Assembly (NCBI GenBank): GCA_945867875.1
Contig: CAMBJF010000003.1
Span: forward strand, 1 to 29,825
Direction: 5' to 3'
Source: an uncultured Ruminococcus sp.
Lineage (GTDB): Bacteria > Bacillota > Clostridia > Oscillospirales > Ruminococcaceae
DNA length: 29,825 nt
The translations under genes were made by a program, and so were the position numbers. Below, piece after piece: positions 16,957 to 25,021 of the stretch (positions are counted from its first letter, which is position 1; each line of letters begins with the position of its first letter). The notes beneath the pieces are model-generated. The model searched no databases. It was not told the origin of the DNA and was given only the letters and a program-made list of their open reading frames with translations.

Positions 16957-17898
16957 ATGAGCAACAAAGTCACTATTATCGGCGCAGGCAGCGTCGGCTC
17001 CACTATTGCCTATACTATGGTCGTTGACGGCATAGCTTCCGAGATCGTTCTTGTTGATATCAACGACAACAAGGCTCACGGCGAGGCTATGGATATCGTT
17101 CAGGGCGTTCCTTTCTGCTCCCCCTGCTCCATTTATGCAGGCACATATGAGGACGCTAAGAATTCTGACGTTGTTATTCTTACCTCCGGCGTTGCAAGAA
17201 AGCCCGGTCAGTCTCGTCTCGAGCTGGCTCAGACAAACGTTAACATCACAAAGTCCATTATCCCCCAGATAGTTAAGTATGCCCCCAACGCTATCTATAT
17301 CATCGTAAGCAACCCTATCGATATTCTCACATATCAGTTCTACAAGACCTCCGGTCTTCCCGCTAACCACATCATCGGTTCGGGTACAACTCTCGACAGC
17401 ATCCGTCTCCGCACAGGCCTTGCAGAGACCTTCAACATCAGCCACCAGAACGTTCACGCTTATGTATTCGGTGAGCACGGCGATTCTTCCTTCGTGCCTT
17501 GGTCTCTCGCAAACATCTCCAGCATTCCCATCGAGCAGTACATCGCATGTCTTCCCGAGGACAAGCGTCCTGTAGTTGACTACGCTGCTATCGAGGAATA
17601 CGCAAGAAAGTCCGGCGGAAAGATCATCGCTAACAAGGGTGCTACTTTCTATGCTATCGCTATCTCAGTATGTCATATCTGCAAATGTCTCTTCAGCGGC
17701 ATTGACACCAACCTCACCGTTTCCACAATGATGAACGGCGAGTACGGCATCAGCGACGTATGTCTCAGCACACTCACTGTTATCGGCAGAGACGGCGTTG
17801 AGAGCAAGCTCAATGTTCCTCTTACCGACGATGAAGTTGCTAAGCTCAGACACAGCGCTGACTGTCTTAAGGACGTTATCAAGAACATTCAGTTCTGA
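16957..17898 (+). CDS. mdh: LDH/MDH-superfamily NAD-dependent dehydrogenase, predicted malate dehydrogenase
   Basis: 313 residues. The Rossmann loop is GAGSVGS (9-15) with Asp34 for NAD selectivity. Catalytic residues are Arg87, Asp147, Arg150 and His174 (GEHGD). Overall wording (GSGTTLDSIRLR, VHAYVFGEHGD, NKGAT) is that of the L-lactate dehydrogenase clade, and an automatic pipeline would probably say Ldh. However, the substrate-specificity position (102 in LDH numbering), Gln in lactate dehydrogenases, is Arg81 here (VARKPGQSR), the malate dehydrogenase signature. Next door are fumarase and a fumarate reductase, so oxaloacetate to malate is the likely reaction. The context and Arg81 agree; specificity still needs assay. 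The ATG follows GCGGGAAATGATTT, a modest ribosome binding site. Confidence 0.85.
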   Translation: MSNKVTIIGAGSVGSTIAYTMVVDGIASEIVLVDINDNKAHGEAMDIVQGVPFCSPCSIYAGTYEDAKNSDVVILTSGVARKPGQSRLELAQTNVNITKSIIPQIVKYAPNAIYIIVSNPIDILTYQFYKTSGLPANHIIGSGTTLDSIRLRTGLAETFNISHQNVHAYVFGEHGDSSFVPWSLANISSIPIEQYIACLPEDKRPVVDYAAIEEYARKSGGKIIANKGATFYAIAISVCHICKCLFSGIDTNLTVSTMMNGEYGISDVCLSTLTVIGRDGVESKLNVPLTDDEVAKLRHSADCLKDVIKNIQF

Positions 17899-17903
17899 GA
17901 CCT

Positions 17904-17950
17904 ATAACTTAACAGGCGGCAGTCTGCATATAACTGCCGCCATAAGTTAT
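17904..17950 (+). other. Intercistronic hairpin between mdh and fumC
   Basis: GGCGGCAGT (17915-17923) pairs with ACTGCCGCC (17933-17941) around a 9-nt loop. An outer ATAACTT/AAGTTAT stem (17904-17910 with 17944-17950) extends it across a small internal loop. No T-run follows, so it is more likely a processing, stabilising or partial attenuation element than a full terminator. No good promoter is visible before fumC, which favours read-through. Confidence 0.6.
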
Positions 17951-17998
17951 GTATGGATATGTTTAAAATTAATCTTTACATAAAGGAGTACATAACCA

Positions 17999-19375
17999 AT
18001 GGAATACCGTATTGAACACGATTCTATGGGCGAAGTTAAGGTTCCTGCCGACAAGTACTGGGCAGCTCAGACCGAAAGAAGCCACGAGAACTTCCTCATT
18101 GGCGTAGGCATCGAGACTATGCCCAGAGAGATCACAAAGGCTTTCGGCTACCTTAAAAAGGCTGCTGCTATGGCAAACCATTCTCTTAAGCCCGAAAAGA
18201 TGACTGATGAAAAGCTTGCTGCTATTTCCAAAGCCTGCGACGAGGTCATCAGCGGAAGCCTCAACGACCACTTCCCTCTCGTTGTATGGCAGACAGGAAG
18301 CGGAACCCAGTCCAATATGAACGCTAACGAGGTCATCGCAAACAGAGGCAACGAAATTGCAGGAAGCAAGCTTCTTCACCCCAACGATGACATCAATATG
18401 AGCCAGTCCTCAAACGATACTTTCCCCACAGCAATGCACATTTCCGCTGTTATTGCCATTGAGGACAAGGTTATCCCCGCAGTTGACGAGCTTATCGCTA
18501 CATTCAAGCGCCTTGAAGAAGAGCATCAGGGCATCGTAAAGAGCGGAAGAACTCATCTTCAGGACGCTACACCTATCGCATTCTCTCAGGAGATCAGCGG
18601 CTGGCGTTCTTCTCTTGAAAAGGACAAGAAGCTCCTTGAAATCGCTCTTCCCGAGCTTAAAGAGCTTGCTCTTGGCGGTACTGCCGTTGGAACAGGTCTT
18701 AACACTCCCAAGGGCTTTGATGTTAAGGTTGCAGAGGCTGTTTCCGAGCTTACAGGCAAGGATTTCAGGACTGCTCCCAACAAATTCCATGCTCTTACCA
18801 GCAAGGACGAGATCGTGTTCGCTCACGGCGCACTTAAGGCTCTCGCTGCCGATATGATGAAGATCGCTAATGACGTTAGATGGCTTGCCAGCGGACCCAG
18901 AGACGGTCTCGGTGAGATAACCATTCCCGAAAATGAGCCCGGTTCTTCCATTATGCCCGGCAAGGTAAATCCTACTCAGTGCGAGCAGGTCACAATGGTT
19001 GCCGTTCAGGTAATGGGCAATGATGTTGCAGTTGGTATGGCTGCAAGCCAGGGCAACTTTGAGCTCAACGTATTTATGCCCGTTTGCGCATACAACTTCC
19101 TCCAGTCCGCAAGACTTCTTGCTGAGTCCATCACTTCCTTCAACAAGAACTGCGCTGTCGGCATCAAGGCTAACAAGGAGAAGATGCACCACAATCTTCA
19201 CAACTCCCTTATGCTCGTTACAGCTCTTAACCCCTACATCGGTTATGAGAATGCCGCTAAGACCGCTAAGAAGGCATTCAAGGACAACATTTCCCTTAAG
19301 GAAGCCTGCGTAGAGCTTGGTTTCCTCACAGCTGAAAAATTTGACGAGGTGTTCCACCCCGAGCAGATGATATAA
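17999..19375 (+). CDS. fumC: Class II fumarate hydratase (fumarase C)
   Basis: 458 residues, the usual length of oxygen-stable, iron-free fumarase. It shows GSGTQSNMNANEV near residue 100, SGRTHLQDATPI around 180-190 with the catalytic His, and the superfamily signature GSSIMPGKVNP (about 315-325) with the catalytic Ser loop. The strong AAGGAG lies 9 nt before the ATG. It interconverts malate and fumarate. Placed between a malate-type dehydrogenase and a fumarate reductase, it most likely runs in the malate-to-fumarate direction for succinate formation. Confidence 0.96.
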   Translation: MEYRIEHDSMGEVKVPADKYWAAQTERSHENFLIGVGIETMPREITKAFGYLKKAAAMANHSLKPEKMTDEKLAAISKACDEVISGSLNDHFPLVVWQTGSGTQSNMNANEVIANRGNEIAGSKLLHPNDDINMSQSSNDTFPTAMHISAVIAIEDKVIPAVDELIATFKRLEEEHQGIVKSGRTHLQDATPIAFSQEISGWRSSLEKDKKLLEIALPELKELALGGTAVGTGLNTPKGFDVKVAEAVSELTGKDFRTAPNKFHALTSKDEIVFAHGALKALAADMMKIANDVRWLASGPRDGLGEITIPENEPGSSIMPGKVNPTQCEQVTMVAVQVMGNDVAVGMAASQGNFELNVFMPVCAYNFLQSARLLAESITSFNKNCAVGIKANKEKMHHNLHNSLMLVTALNPYIGYENAAKTAKKAFKDNISLKEACVELGFLTAEKFDEVFHPEQMI

Positions 19376-19396
19376 ATTAACGAAAGGATAAAAGCT

Positions 19397-20179
19397 ATGA
19401 TTTACAGTTACTATCCGGGCTGCACTCTGAAAAACAAGGCTCAGGACCTTGACAGATATGCCCGTCTTTCCGCACAGGCGTTAGGCTTTACGCTTGAGGA
19501 AATCGAAAACTGGCAGTGCTGCGGCGGCGTTTATCCGATGGCAAAGGATGAGATCGCTACAAAGCTTTCTTCGGTAAGAGCCCTTGCCGACGCCAAGGCA
19601 CACGGCAGAGACCTTGTAACTCTCTGCTCTGCCTGTCACAATGTCCTTAAGCAGGTCAACAACGATATGGCCACTGACGAGGACATCCGCACCAGAGCCA
19701 ACAACTATCTGAAGCTTGACGAGGAATATCACGGCGAGACAAAGGTGATCCACTACCTCGAAGTTCTCCGTGATGTTGTGGGTTTTGACAAGCTTAAGGA
19801 AAAGGTCGTAAATCCCCTTAAGGGCAAGAAGATCGGCGCTTACTACGGCTGCCTGCTCCTCCGCCCCGGCAAGGTTATGCAGATGGACGACCCCGAAAAT
19901 CCCAAGATAATGGAAGACTTTATCCGTGCTATCGGCGCTGAGCCCGTTATCTATCCTATGAGAAACGAATGCTGCGGCGGCTACCTTGCCCTCGAGGACA
20001 AGGACGCTGCTGCAAAGAGAAGAAATGCAGTTGCATCAAGCGCTTCGGGCTTCGAGGCTGAGATGATGGTAACTGCCTGTCCTCTTTGTATGTACAACCT
20101 TAAGAAGAACGACAGCAGCGTTCCCGTTTACTACTTCACCGAGCTTCTTGCTGAGGCTCTCGGCGTGAAAGAAAACTAA
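19397..20179 (+). CDS. hdrB: Heterodisulfide reductase subunit B-like protein
   Basis: 260 residues with two complete CCG domains (Pfam CCG): Cys9, Cys41-Cys42, Cys77, Cys80 and Cys152, Cys192-Cys193, Cys228, Cys231. In methanogen HdrB these bind two non-cubane 4Fe-4S clusters that cleave the CoM-S-S-CoB disulfide. All ligand positions are kept, so both clusters should form. A clostridium has no CoM or CoB, so the natural partner is another disulfide or a downstream electron acceptor; the operon suggests the fumarate reductase. Start ATG with GAAAGGA, 21 nt after fumC, and 12 nt before hdrC. Confidence 0.93.
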   Translation: MIYSYYPGCTLKNKAQDLDRYARLSAQALGFTLEEIENWQCCGGVYPMAKDEIATKLSSVRALADAKAHGRDLVTLCSACHNVLKQVNNDMATDEDIRTRANNYLKLDEEYHGETKVIHYLEVLRDVVGFDKLKEKVVNPLKGKKIGAYYGCLLLRPGKVMQMDDPENPKIMEDFIRAIGAEPVIYPMRNECCGGYLALEDKDAAAKRRNAVASSASGFEAEMMVTACPLCMYNLKKNDSSVPVYYFTELLAEALGVKEN

Positions 20180-20191
20180 GGAGGCAGGAAG

Positions 20192-20569
20192 ATGGATAAA
20201 AAAGAAGAAATTCTCCGCATAAGCGGCGTCAATGTCCGCAAGTGTATGCGCTGCGGCAAATGCTCCGGCACCTGTCCTTCCTATGATGAGATGGAATATC
20301 ACCCTCACCAGTTTGTTTATATGGTAGAGTCGGGAGACATTGAGCCTCTTCTTAAGAGTGAGTCTCTTTACAAGTGCCTTTCCTGCTTTGCCTGTGTCGA
20401 AAGATGTCCCAGAGGTGTTGAGCCTGCTAAGGTCGTTGAGGCTGTGAGACTTGCAGCTATCAGACAGAAGGGCAACAATCACCTTAAGGCTGAAGCAGTT
20501 CCCGAGCTTATTGACGATGAAACTCCTCAGCAGCTTCTCGTCAGCGCATTCCGTAAATACAGTAAGTAA
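20192..20569 (+). CDS. hdrC: Heterodisulfide reductase subunit C-like ferredoxin protein
   Basis: 125 residues with two cubane 4Fe-4S motifs: Cys18, 21, 24, 28 (CMRCGKCSGTCP) and Cys62, 65, 68, 72 (CLSCFACVERCP). HdrC carries electrons between HdrA and HdrB. A strong AAGGAGG ribosome binding site precedes the ATG, and the gene is packed between hdrB and hdrA (12- and 15-nt gaps). Confidence 0.94.
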   Translation: MDKKEEILRISGVNVRKCMRCGKCSGTCPSYDEMEYHPHQFVYMVESGDIEPLLKSESLYKCLSCFACVERCPRGVEPAKVVEAVRLAAIRQKGNNHLKAEAVPELIDDETPQQLLVSAFRKYSK

Positions 20570-20584
20570 GGAGGAGAAAGATCA

Positions 20585-22597
20585 ATGCATAGAATAGGCG
20601 TATTTGTATGCCACTGCGGTACCAACATTGCAGCTACTGTTGATGTCAAGGCTGTTGCAGAGGCTATGAAGCAGGAGCCCGGCGTAGTTTTCTCCGTTGA
20701 ATATCAGTATATGTGTTCCGAGGGCGGTCAGACTATGATCCAGGACGCTATCAAGGAACAGAAGCTCACAGGCGTTGTTGTCTGCTCCTGTTCTCCCCGT
20801 ATGCACGAGGCAACCTTCAGAAAGGCTGCTGCTAAGGCGGGCATCAACCCCTATATGGTTGAGATCGCAAATATCCGTGAGCAGTGCTCCTGGATTCACA
20901 AGGACATTATGTCCGCAACAGAAAAGGCTGTAATTCTTGCAAGAACTGCTGTTGCCAAGGTTCAGCTCAATGCACCTCTTATCGCAGGCGAAAGCCCTGT
21001 AACAAAGCGTGCTCTCGTTATCGGCGGCGGTATTGCGGGTATGCAGACTGCTCTTGATATCGCTGAGGCAGGCTTCGAGGTAGATATCGTTGAAAAGCAG
21101 CCCACTATCGGCGGCAAGATGACCCAGATAGACAAGACCTTCCCCACACTCGACTGTGCTTCCTGTATCCTCACACCTAAAATGGTTGACTGTGCTCAGA
21201 ATGAGAAGATACATATTTATGCATACAGCGAGGTTGAAGAGGTAAACGGCTTCGTAGGCAACTTCACAGCCAAGATCAGGAAAAAGGCTCGTTATGTTGA
21301 CACAACTAAGTGCACAGGCTGCGGCGTATGTACTGAAAAGTGTCCTCAGAAGAAGGTTCCCAACGAGTTCAACCTTGGTCTCAACACAAGACGTGCTATT
21401 TACATTCCCTTTGCTCAGGCTGTTCCCAAGGTTGCTACGATTGATGCCGATTACTGCACAATGCTTAAGACAGGCAAGTGCGGTGTCTGCTCCAAGGTAT
21501 GCTCCGCAGGCGCTATCGACTACAAGCAGCAGGACGAGATCATTGAGGAAAAGTACGGTGCAATCGTTGCAGCTACCGGCTACAACCCCATCAAGATCGA
21601 CAAGTACGATGAATTTGCATATTCTCAGAGCAAGGACGTTATCACTTCTCTCGAGCTTGAAAGACTTATGAACGCCGCAGGTCCTTCCAGCGGTACTCTC
21701 GTAAGACCCTCTTACCTCGATAAGCAGGACGATCCCAAGGCTCACCCCAAGACCATTGTGTTCGTTCAGTGCGTAGGCTCCAGATCGGACGACGGCTGCG
21801 GAAAGCCCTACTGCTCCAAGATCTGCTGTATGTACACTGCTAAGCACGCTATGCTCATCAGAGAAAAATATCCTGACACCAACGTTTATGTATTCTATAT
21901 AGATGTACGTACCCCCGGTAAGCTCTTCGATGAGTTCTACCGCAGAGCCGTTGAACAGTACGGCGTTCACTACATCAAGGGTATGGTCGGCAAGGTAGCT
22001 CCCCTGCCCGACGGAAACCTCTCCGTTCAGGCTTCCGACCTTATCGCAAACAAGCAGCTCCATATCAATGCGGACCTCGTAGTTCTTGCTACTGCTATCG
22101 AACCCGACAAGACCGCCCGCTCCGTTGCTACAATGCTCAGAGCAAGTATGGACACAAATGACTTCTTCACCGAGGCTCACGCAAAGCTTCGTCCCGTTGA
22201 GAGCCCCACAGCAGGCGTATTCCTCTCAGGCGTATGCCAGGGACCCAAGGATATCCCCGAGACTGTTTCTCAGGCAAGTGCCGCTGCCGCTAAGGTTATC
22301 GGTCTTCTCGCCAAGGACAAGCTCACAGGAAATCCCTGCGTTGCTCATTCCGATGAGCTTATGTGCAACGGCTGCTCCTCCTGTGAAAAGGTTTGCCCCT
22401 ACGGCGCTATCACCTATTCCGACAAGGAATTCAGACAGCCTGACAGAACTGTGGCTATCCGCCGTGTTGCTTCCGTTAACGAAGCTGTTTGTCAGGGCTG
22501 CGGAGCTTGTACAGTTGCTTGTCCTTCGGGCGCAATGGATCTGAAGGGCTTCTCCAATAAACAGATTATGGCGGAGGTAGATGCAATATGCAAGTAA
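20585..22597 (+). CDS. hdrA: Heterodisulfide reductase subunit A-like flavoprotein (putative bifurcating subunit)
   Basis: 670 residues, full-length HdrA. In order: an N-terminal cluster domain (Cys9, 11, 44, 67, 69, 101), the FAD Rossmann loop GGGIAG (147-152), an inserted ferredoxin domain (Cys243-253 and Cys291-306), a CVGS/CC segment (396-415), a DVRTPGKLFDEFY motif with Lys446, and a C-terminal two-cluster ferredoxin (Cys594-604, Cys636-646). HdrA is the FAD enzyme that splits electron pairs between a high-potential acceptor through HdrBC and ferredoxin. I believe Lys446 matches the lysine near flavin N5 in the methanogen structure, but this needs alignment. It overlaps the next gene by 10 nt. 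Confidence 0.95.
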   Translation: MHRIGVFVCHCGTNIAATVDVKAVAEAMKQEPGVVFSVEYQYMCSEGGQTMIQDAIKEQKLTGVVVCSCSPRMHEATFRKAAAKAGINPYMVEIANIREQCSWIHKDIMSATEKAVILARTAVAKVQLNAPLIAGESPVTKRALVIGGGIAGMQTALDIAEAGFEVDIVEKQPTIGGKMTQIDKTFPTLDCASCILTPKMVDCAQNEKIHIYAYSEVEEVNGFVGNFTAKIRKKARYVDTTKCTGCGVCTEKCPQKKVPNEFNLGLNTRRAIYIPFAQAVPKVATIDADYCTMLKTGKCGVCSKVCSAGAIDYKQQDEIIEEKYGAIVAATGYNPIKIDKYDEFAYSQSKDVITSLELERLMNAAGPSSGTLVRPSYLDKQDDPKAHPKTIVFVQCVGSRSDDGCGKPYCSKICCMYTAKHAMLIREKYPDTNVYVFYIDVRTPGKLFDEFYRRAVEQYGVHYIKGMVGKVAPLPDGNLSVQASDLIANKQLHINADLVVLATAIEPDKTARSVATMLRASMDTNDFFTEAHAKLRPVESPTAGVFLSGVCQGPKDIPETVSQASAAAAKVIGLLAKDKLTGNPCVAHSDELMCNGCSSCEKVCPYGAITYSDKEFRQPDRTVAIRRVASVNEAVCQGCGACTVACPSGAMDLKGFSNKQIMAEVDAICK

Positions 22598-23034
22598 ACG
22601 AAAATAAGGAATTCAGACCCAAGATCGTTGCATTCTGCTGCAACTGGTGCTCCTATGCAGGCGCTGACCTGGCAGGCACCAACAGACTTAATTATCCCGC
22701 AGACGTTAAGATAATCCGTGTACCCTGCTCCTGCCGTGTTAACCCTATGTTTATCCTCCGTGCCTTCCAGAGAGGCGCTGACGGCGTTATAATGTGCGGC
22801 TGCCACCCCGGCGACTGCCACTACACATCGGGCAACTACTTCGCAAGAAGGCGTATGACTCTCCTCTTCTCTATGCTCGACTTTATGGGCATCGAAAGAG
22901 AGAGAACAAGAGTTGAATGGGTCTCCGCTGCCGAGGGTGCTAAATTTGCCGCTACTATGAACGAGTTCGTTGAGACCGTTACCAAGCTCGGCGAGAACAA
23001 GAGATTGGAGGATCTGAGATGCAAGAAGCAGTGA
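22588..23034 (+). CDS. mvhD: MvhD-like [2Fe-2S] protein (FloxD type)
   Basis: 148 residues. The cysteine pattern is that of MvhD: CCNWC (17, 18, 21), Cys47, Cys49, and CGCHPGDCHY (70, 72, 77). MvhD-type proteins hand electrons from an input module (hydrogenase, formate dehydrogenase or Flox) to HdrA. The start lies inside the hdrA 3' end (10-nt overlap) after a GGAGG, and the gene overlaps the next by 16 nt. Such overlaps point to coupled translation of subunits of one complex. Confidence 0.92.
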   Translation: MQVNENKEFRPKIVAFCCNWCSYAGADLAGTNRLNYPADVKIIRVPCSCRVNPMFILRAFQRGADGVIMCGCHPGDCHYTSGNYFARRRMTLLFSMLDFMGIERERTRVEWVSAAEGAKFAATMNEFVETVTKLGENKRLEDLRCKKQ

Positions 23035-23996
23035 TCAAGCGTGCCAAGGAGCTTCTGGCTGACGGTACTGTAAACCGTGTTGTCGGCTGGAAATCAGGCG
23101 AATTCGCTTACGATACAACTCCCGCTGTTTTCACATCAGCTGAGGAGCTGGACGCAGATTTCATCTACAATGATTTCTGTGCGCCCAATCTTTCCAAGTA
23201 CATCATCAAGGAATCCCGCAAGGAGGGCAAGCTCCTTGTATTCCTGAAGCCCTGCGATACATACAGCTTTAACCAGCTTCTCAAGGAGCACAGAATTATC
23301 CGTGAAAACGTATATATCATCGCTGTTCCCTGCACAGGCAAGGTTGACGCTGACACTGTAAAGTCCAAGGGCGTCAAGGGAATCACAGGTATGGAGAGCG
23401 ACGGCGAGACCGTTACTATCCACACTCTCTATGGCGACAAGACTATGCCCAAGTCCGAAACTCTCGGTGACAAGTGCCGCACCTGCAAGAGCAAGAAGCA
23501 CGTTATCTTTGACGAGATCATCGGCGAGGACGGCGAGGTAAACAACGACGGCGCTCGTTTTGAGCTTGTTGAAAAGCTTGAAATGATGACTGCTGACGAG
23601 AGATACGAGTTCTGGAGAGGCGAGCTTTCCAAGTGTATCCGCTGCAATGCGTGCCGTAACGTATGTCCCGCTTGTTCCTGCGAGAACTGCGTATTCGATA
23701 ACCCCAATTCGGGCATCGCTCAGAGAGCCGCTACTGATTCCTTCGAGGAGAATATGTTCCATCTTATCCGCTCCTTCCACGTTGCGGGCAGATGCACAGA
23801 CTGCGGCGAATGCACAAGAGTATGTCCTCAGAACATTCCCCTCCACCTCATCAACCGCAAGTACATCAAGGATATAAACGAGTTCTACGGCGATTATCAG
23901 GCAGGCTCCGACCTTGAAACAAGAGCTCCGCTCAATGCTTACACATTCGGCGACTGCGAGCCCAATATCGTATATAAAAGAGGGGGTAACGAATAA
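23019..23996 (+). CDS. Flox-type iron-sulfur protein with FrhB/FdhB-like features
   Basis: 325 residues. The N-terminal part resembles the F420-hydrogenase/formate dehydrogenase beta family (KPCDTYSFNQLLKEH, VPCTGKVD, DKCRTCKSKKH). It is followed by two 4Fe-4S motifs: Cys206, 209, 212, 216 with further cysteines at 219, 221 and 224, and Cys259, 262, 265, 269. It fits FloxB or FloxC of the Flox-Hdr clusters of anaerobes; I do not assign the letter. A GGAGG upstream supports the start inside the mvhD end. Its stop and the next start share one base (TAATG). Confidence 0.85.
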   Translation: MQEAVIKRAKELLADGTVNRVVGWKSGEFAYDTTPAVFTSAEELDADFIYNDFCAPNLSKYIIKESRKEGKLLVFLKPCDTYSFNQLLKEHRIIRENVYIIAVPCTGKVDADTVKSKGVKGITGMESDGETVTIHTLYGDKTMPKSETLGDKCRTCKSKKHVIFDEIIGEDGEVNNDGARFELVEKLEMMTADERYEFWRGELSKCIRCNACRNVCPACSCENCVFDNPNSGIAQRAATDSFEENMFHLIRSFHVAGRCTDCGECTRVCPQNIPLHLINRKYIKDINEFYGDYQAGSDLETRAPLNAYTFGDCEPNIVYKRGGNE

Positions 23997-25015
23997 TGTT
24001 CAAGCTTCCCGTTGAAAAATTAAATGACTTCTTTGCAGCTATTGCTTCCACTCAGTCACTTTATATGCCAGTTGACGGCAATGACGGCAGAGCAAGCTAC
24101 AAAAAATGGAGCGACGGCGTTAAGCTCAGCAATGCTCTTAACACCGTTAGAAGCGCAAAGGACTTTTTCTTCCCCCAGACCGAAAATCTCTGCGACTTCA
24201 ACAGAAACGGTCTGAACATCGAGATCATCGACAACAGAAAGGAAAGCGAGGACTTCGTTGTATTCGGCGTTCGTGCCTGTGATGCAAGAAGCTTCACTAT
24301 CCTTGACAAGGTTTTCCTTGTTGACCCTGTTGACAGCTACTACGCTACAAGAAGAGAACACGGCACCATTGTTACAATGGCCTGCACAGCTCCCGAAGAG
24401 AACTGCTTCTGCAATGTTTTCGGAATTGACGCTGCTGCTCCCGAGGGTGACGCTGCCTGCTGGCTGACTGCCGATGCTCTCTACATCAAGGCTAACAATG
24501 AAAAGGGCGAGAAGTTCATCGAGTCCGTCAAGTCACTTCTTACCGAGTGCGGCAGCGAGGCTGTTGAGGCTCAGCAGAAGGAGACCAAGGCTATTATGGA
24601 AAAGCTCCCCTTTGCAGGCGTTTCCACCGAATATTTCAGAAAGAACACTCTTCTCGAAATATTCAACTCCGACAAGTGGGCTAAGCTTTCCGAGTCCTGC
24701 CTCGGCTGCGGAACCTGCACATTCGTATGCCCCACCTGCCAGTGCTACGACATCAAGGACTATGACACAGGTCACGGCATCAAGCGTTACCGTACTTGGG
24801 ACAGCTGTATGTACTCCGACTTCACCAAGATGGCTGCTGCAAACTCCAGAAACACTCAGCTTCAGCGTTTCAGACAGAGATTTATGCACAAGCTCGTTTA
24901 TTTCCCCGACAACAACAACGGTGAGTTCGGCTGCGTAGGCTGCGGACGCTGCCTGTCCAGATGCCCCATTTCAATGAACATTATCAAGGTCATCAAGACT
25001 TTCGGAGAGGAGTAA
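23996..25015 (+). CDS. Flox-type 4Fe-4S dicluster protein (AsrA/hydrogenase-beta-like)
   Basis: 339 residues. An N-terminal domain with FGVRACDARSFTILDKVF and CTAPEENCFCN is shared with AsrA of anaerobic sulfite reductase and with HydB-type subunits. The C-terminal dicluster domain has Cys235, 238, 241, 245 (plus 248, 250) and Cys313, 316, 319, 323. These proteins relay electrons from the NAD(P)H-binding subunit encoded next (6-nt gap). Together with its neighbours it forms the NADH input arm. Confidence 0.87.
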   Translation: MFKLPVEKLNDFFAAIASTQSLYMPVDGNDGRASYKKWSDGVKLSNALNTVRSAKDFFFPQTENLCDFNRNGLNIEIIDNRKESEDFVVFGVRACDARSFTILDKVFLVDPVDSYYATRREHGTIVTMACTAPEENCFCNVFGIDAAAPEGDAACWLTADALYIKANNEKGEKFIESVKSLLTECGSEAVEAQQKETKAIMEKLPFAGVSTEYFRKNTLLEIFNSDKWAKLSESCLGCGTCTFVCPTCQCYDIKDYDTGHGIKRYRTWDSCMYSDFTKMAAANSRNTQLQRFRQRFMHKLVYFPDNNNGEFGCVGCGRCLSRCPISMNIIKVIKTFGEE

Positions 25016-25021
25016 TGAATA

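Noticed and set aside
16957..17898. Plain call of L-lactate dehydrogenase
   Set aside because: Arg81 at the substrate-specificity position and the fumC/frd context favour malate dehydrogenase, although the clade is LDH-like.
18410..19357. 315-codon minus-strand frame opposite fumC
   Set aside because: It is a shadow of fumC with no motif and no start signal.
20582..22180. 532-codon open frame on the minus strand opposite hdrA
   Set aside because: hdrA on the plus strand has all cluster and FAD motifs. The antisense frame has no recognisable domain or ribosome binding site and follows from the strong codon bias.
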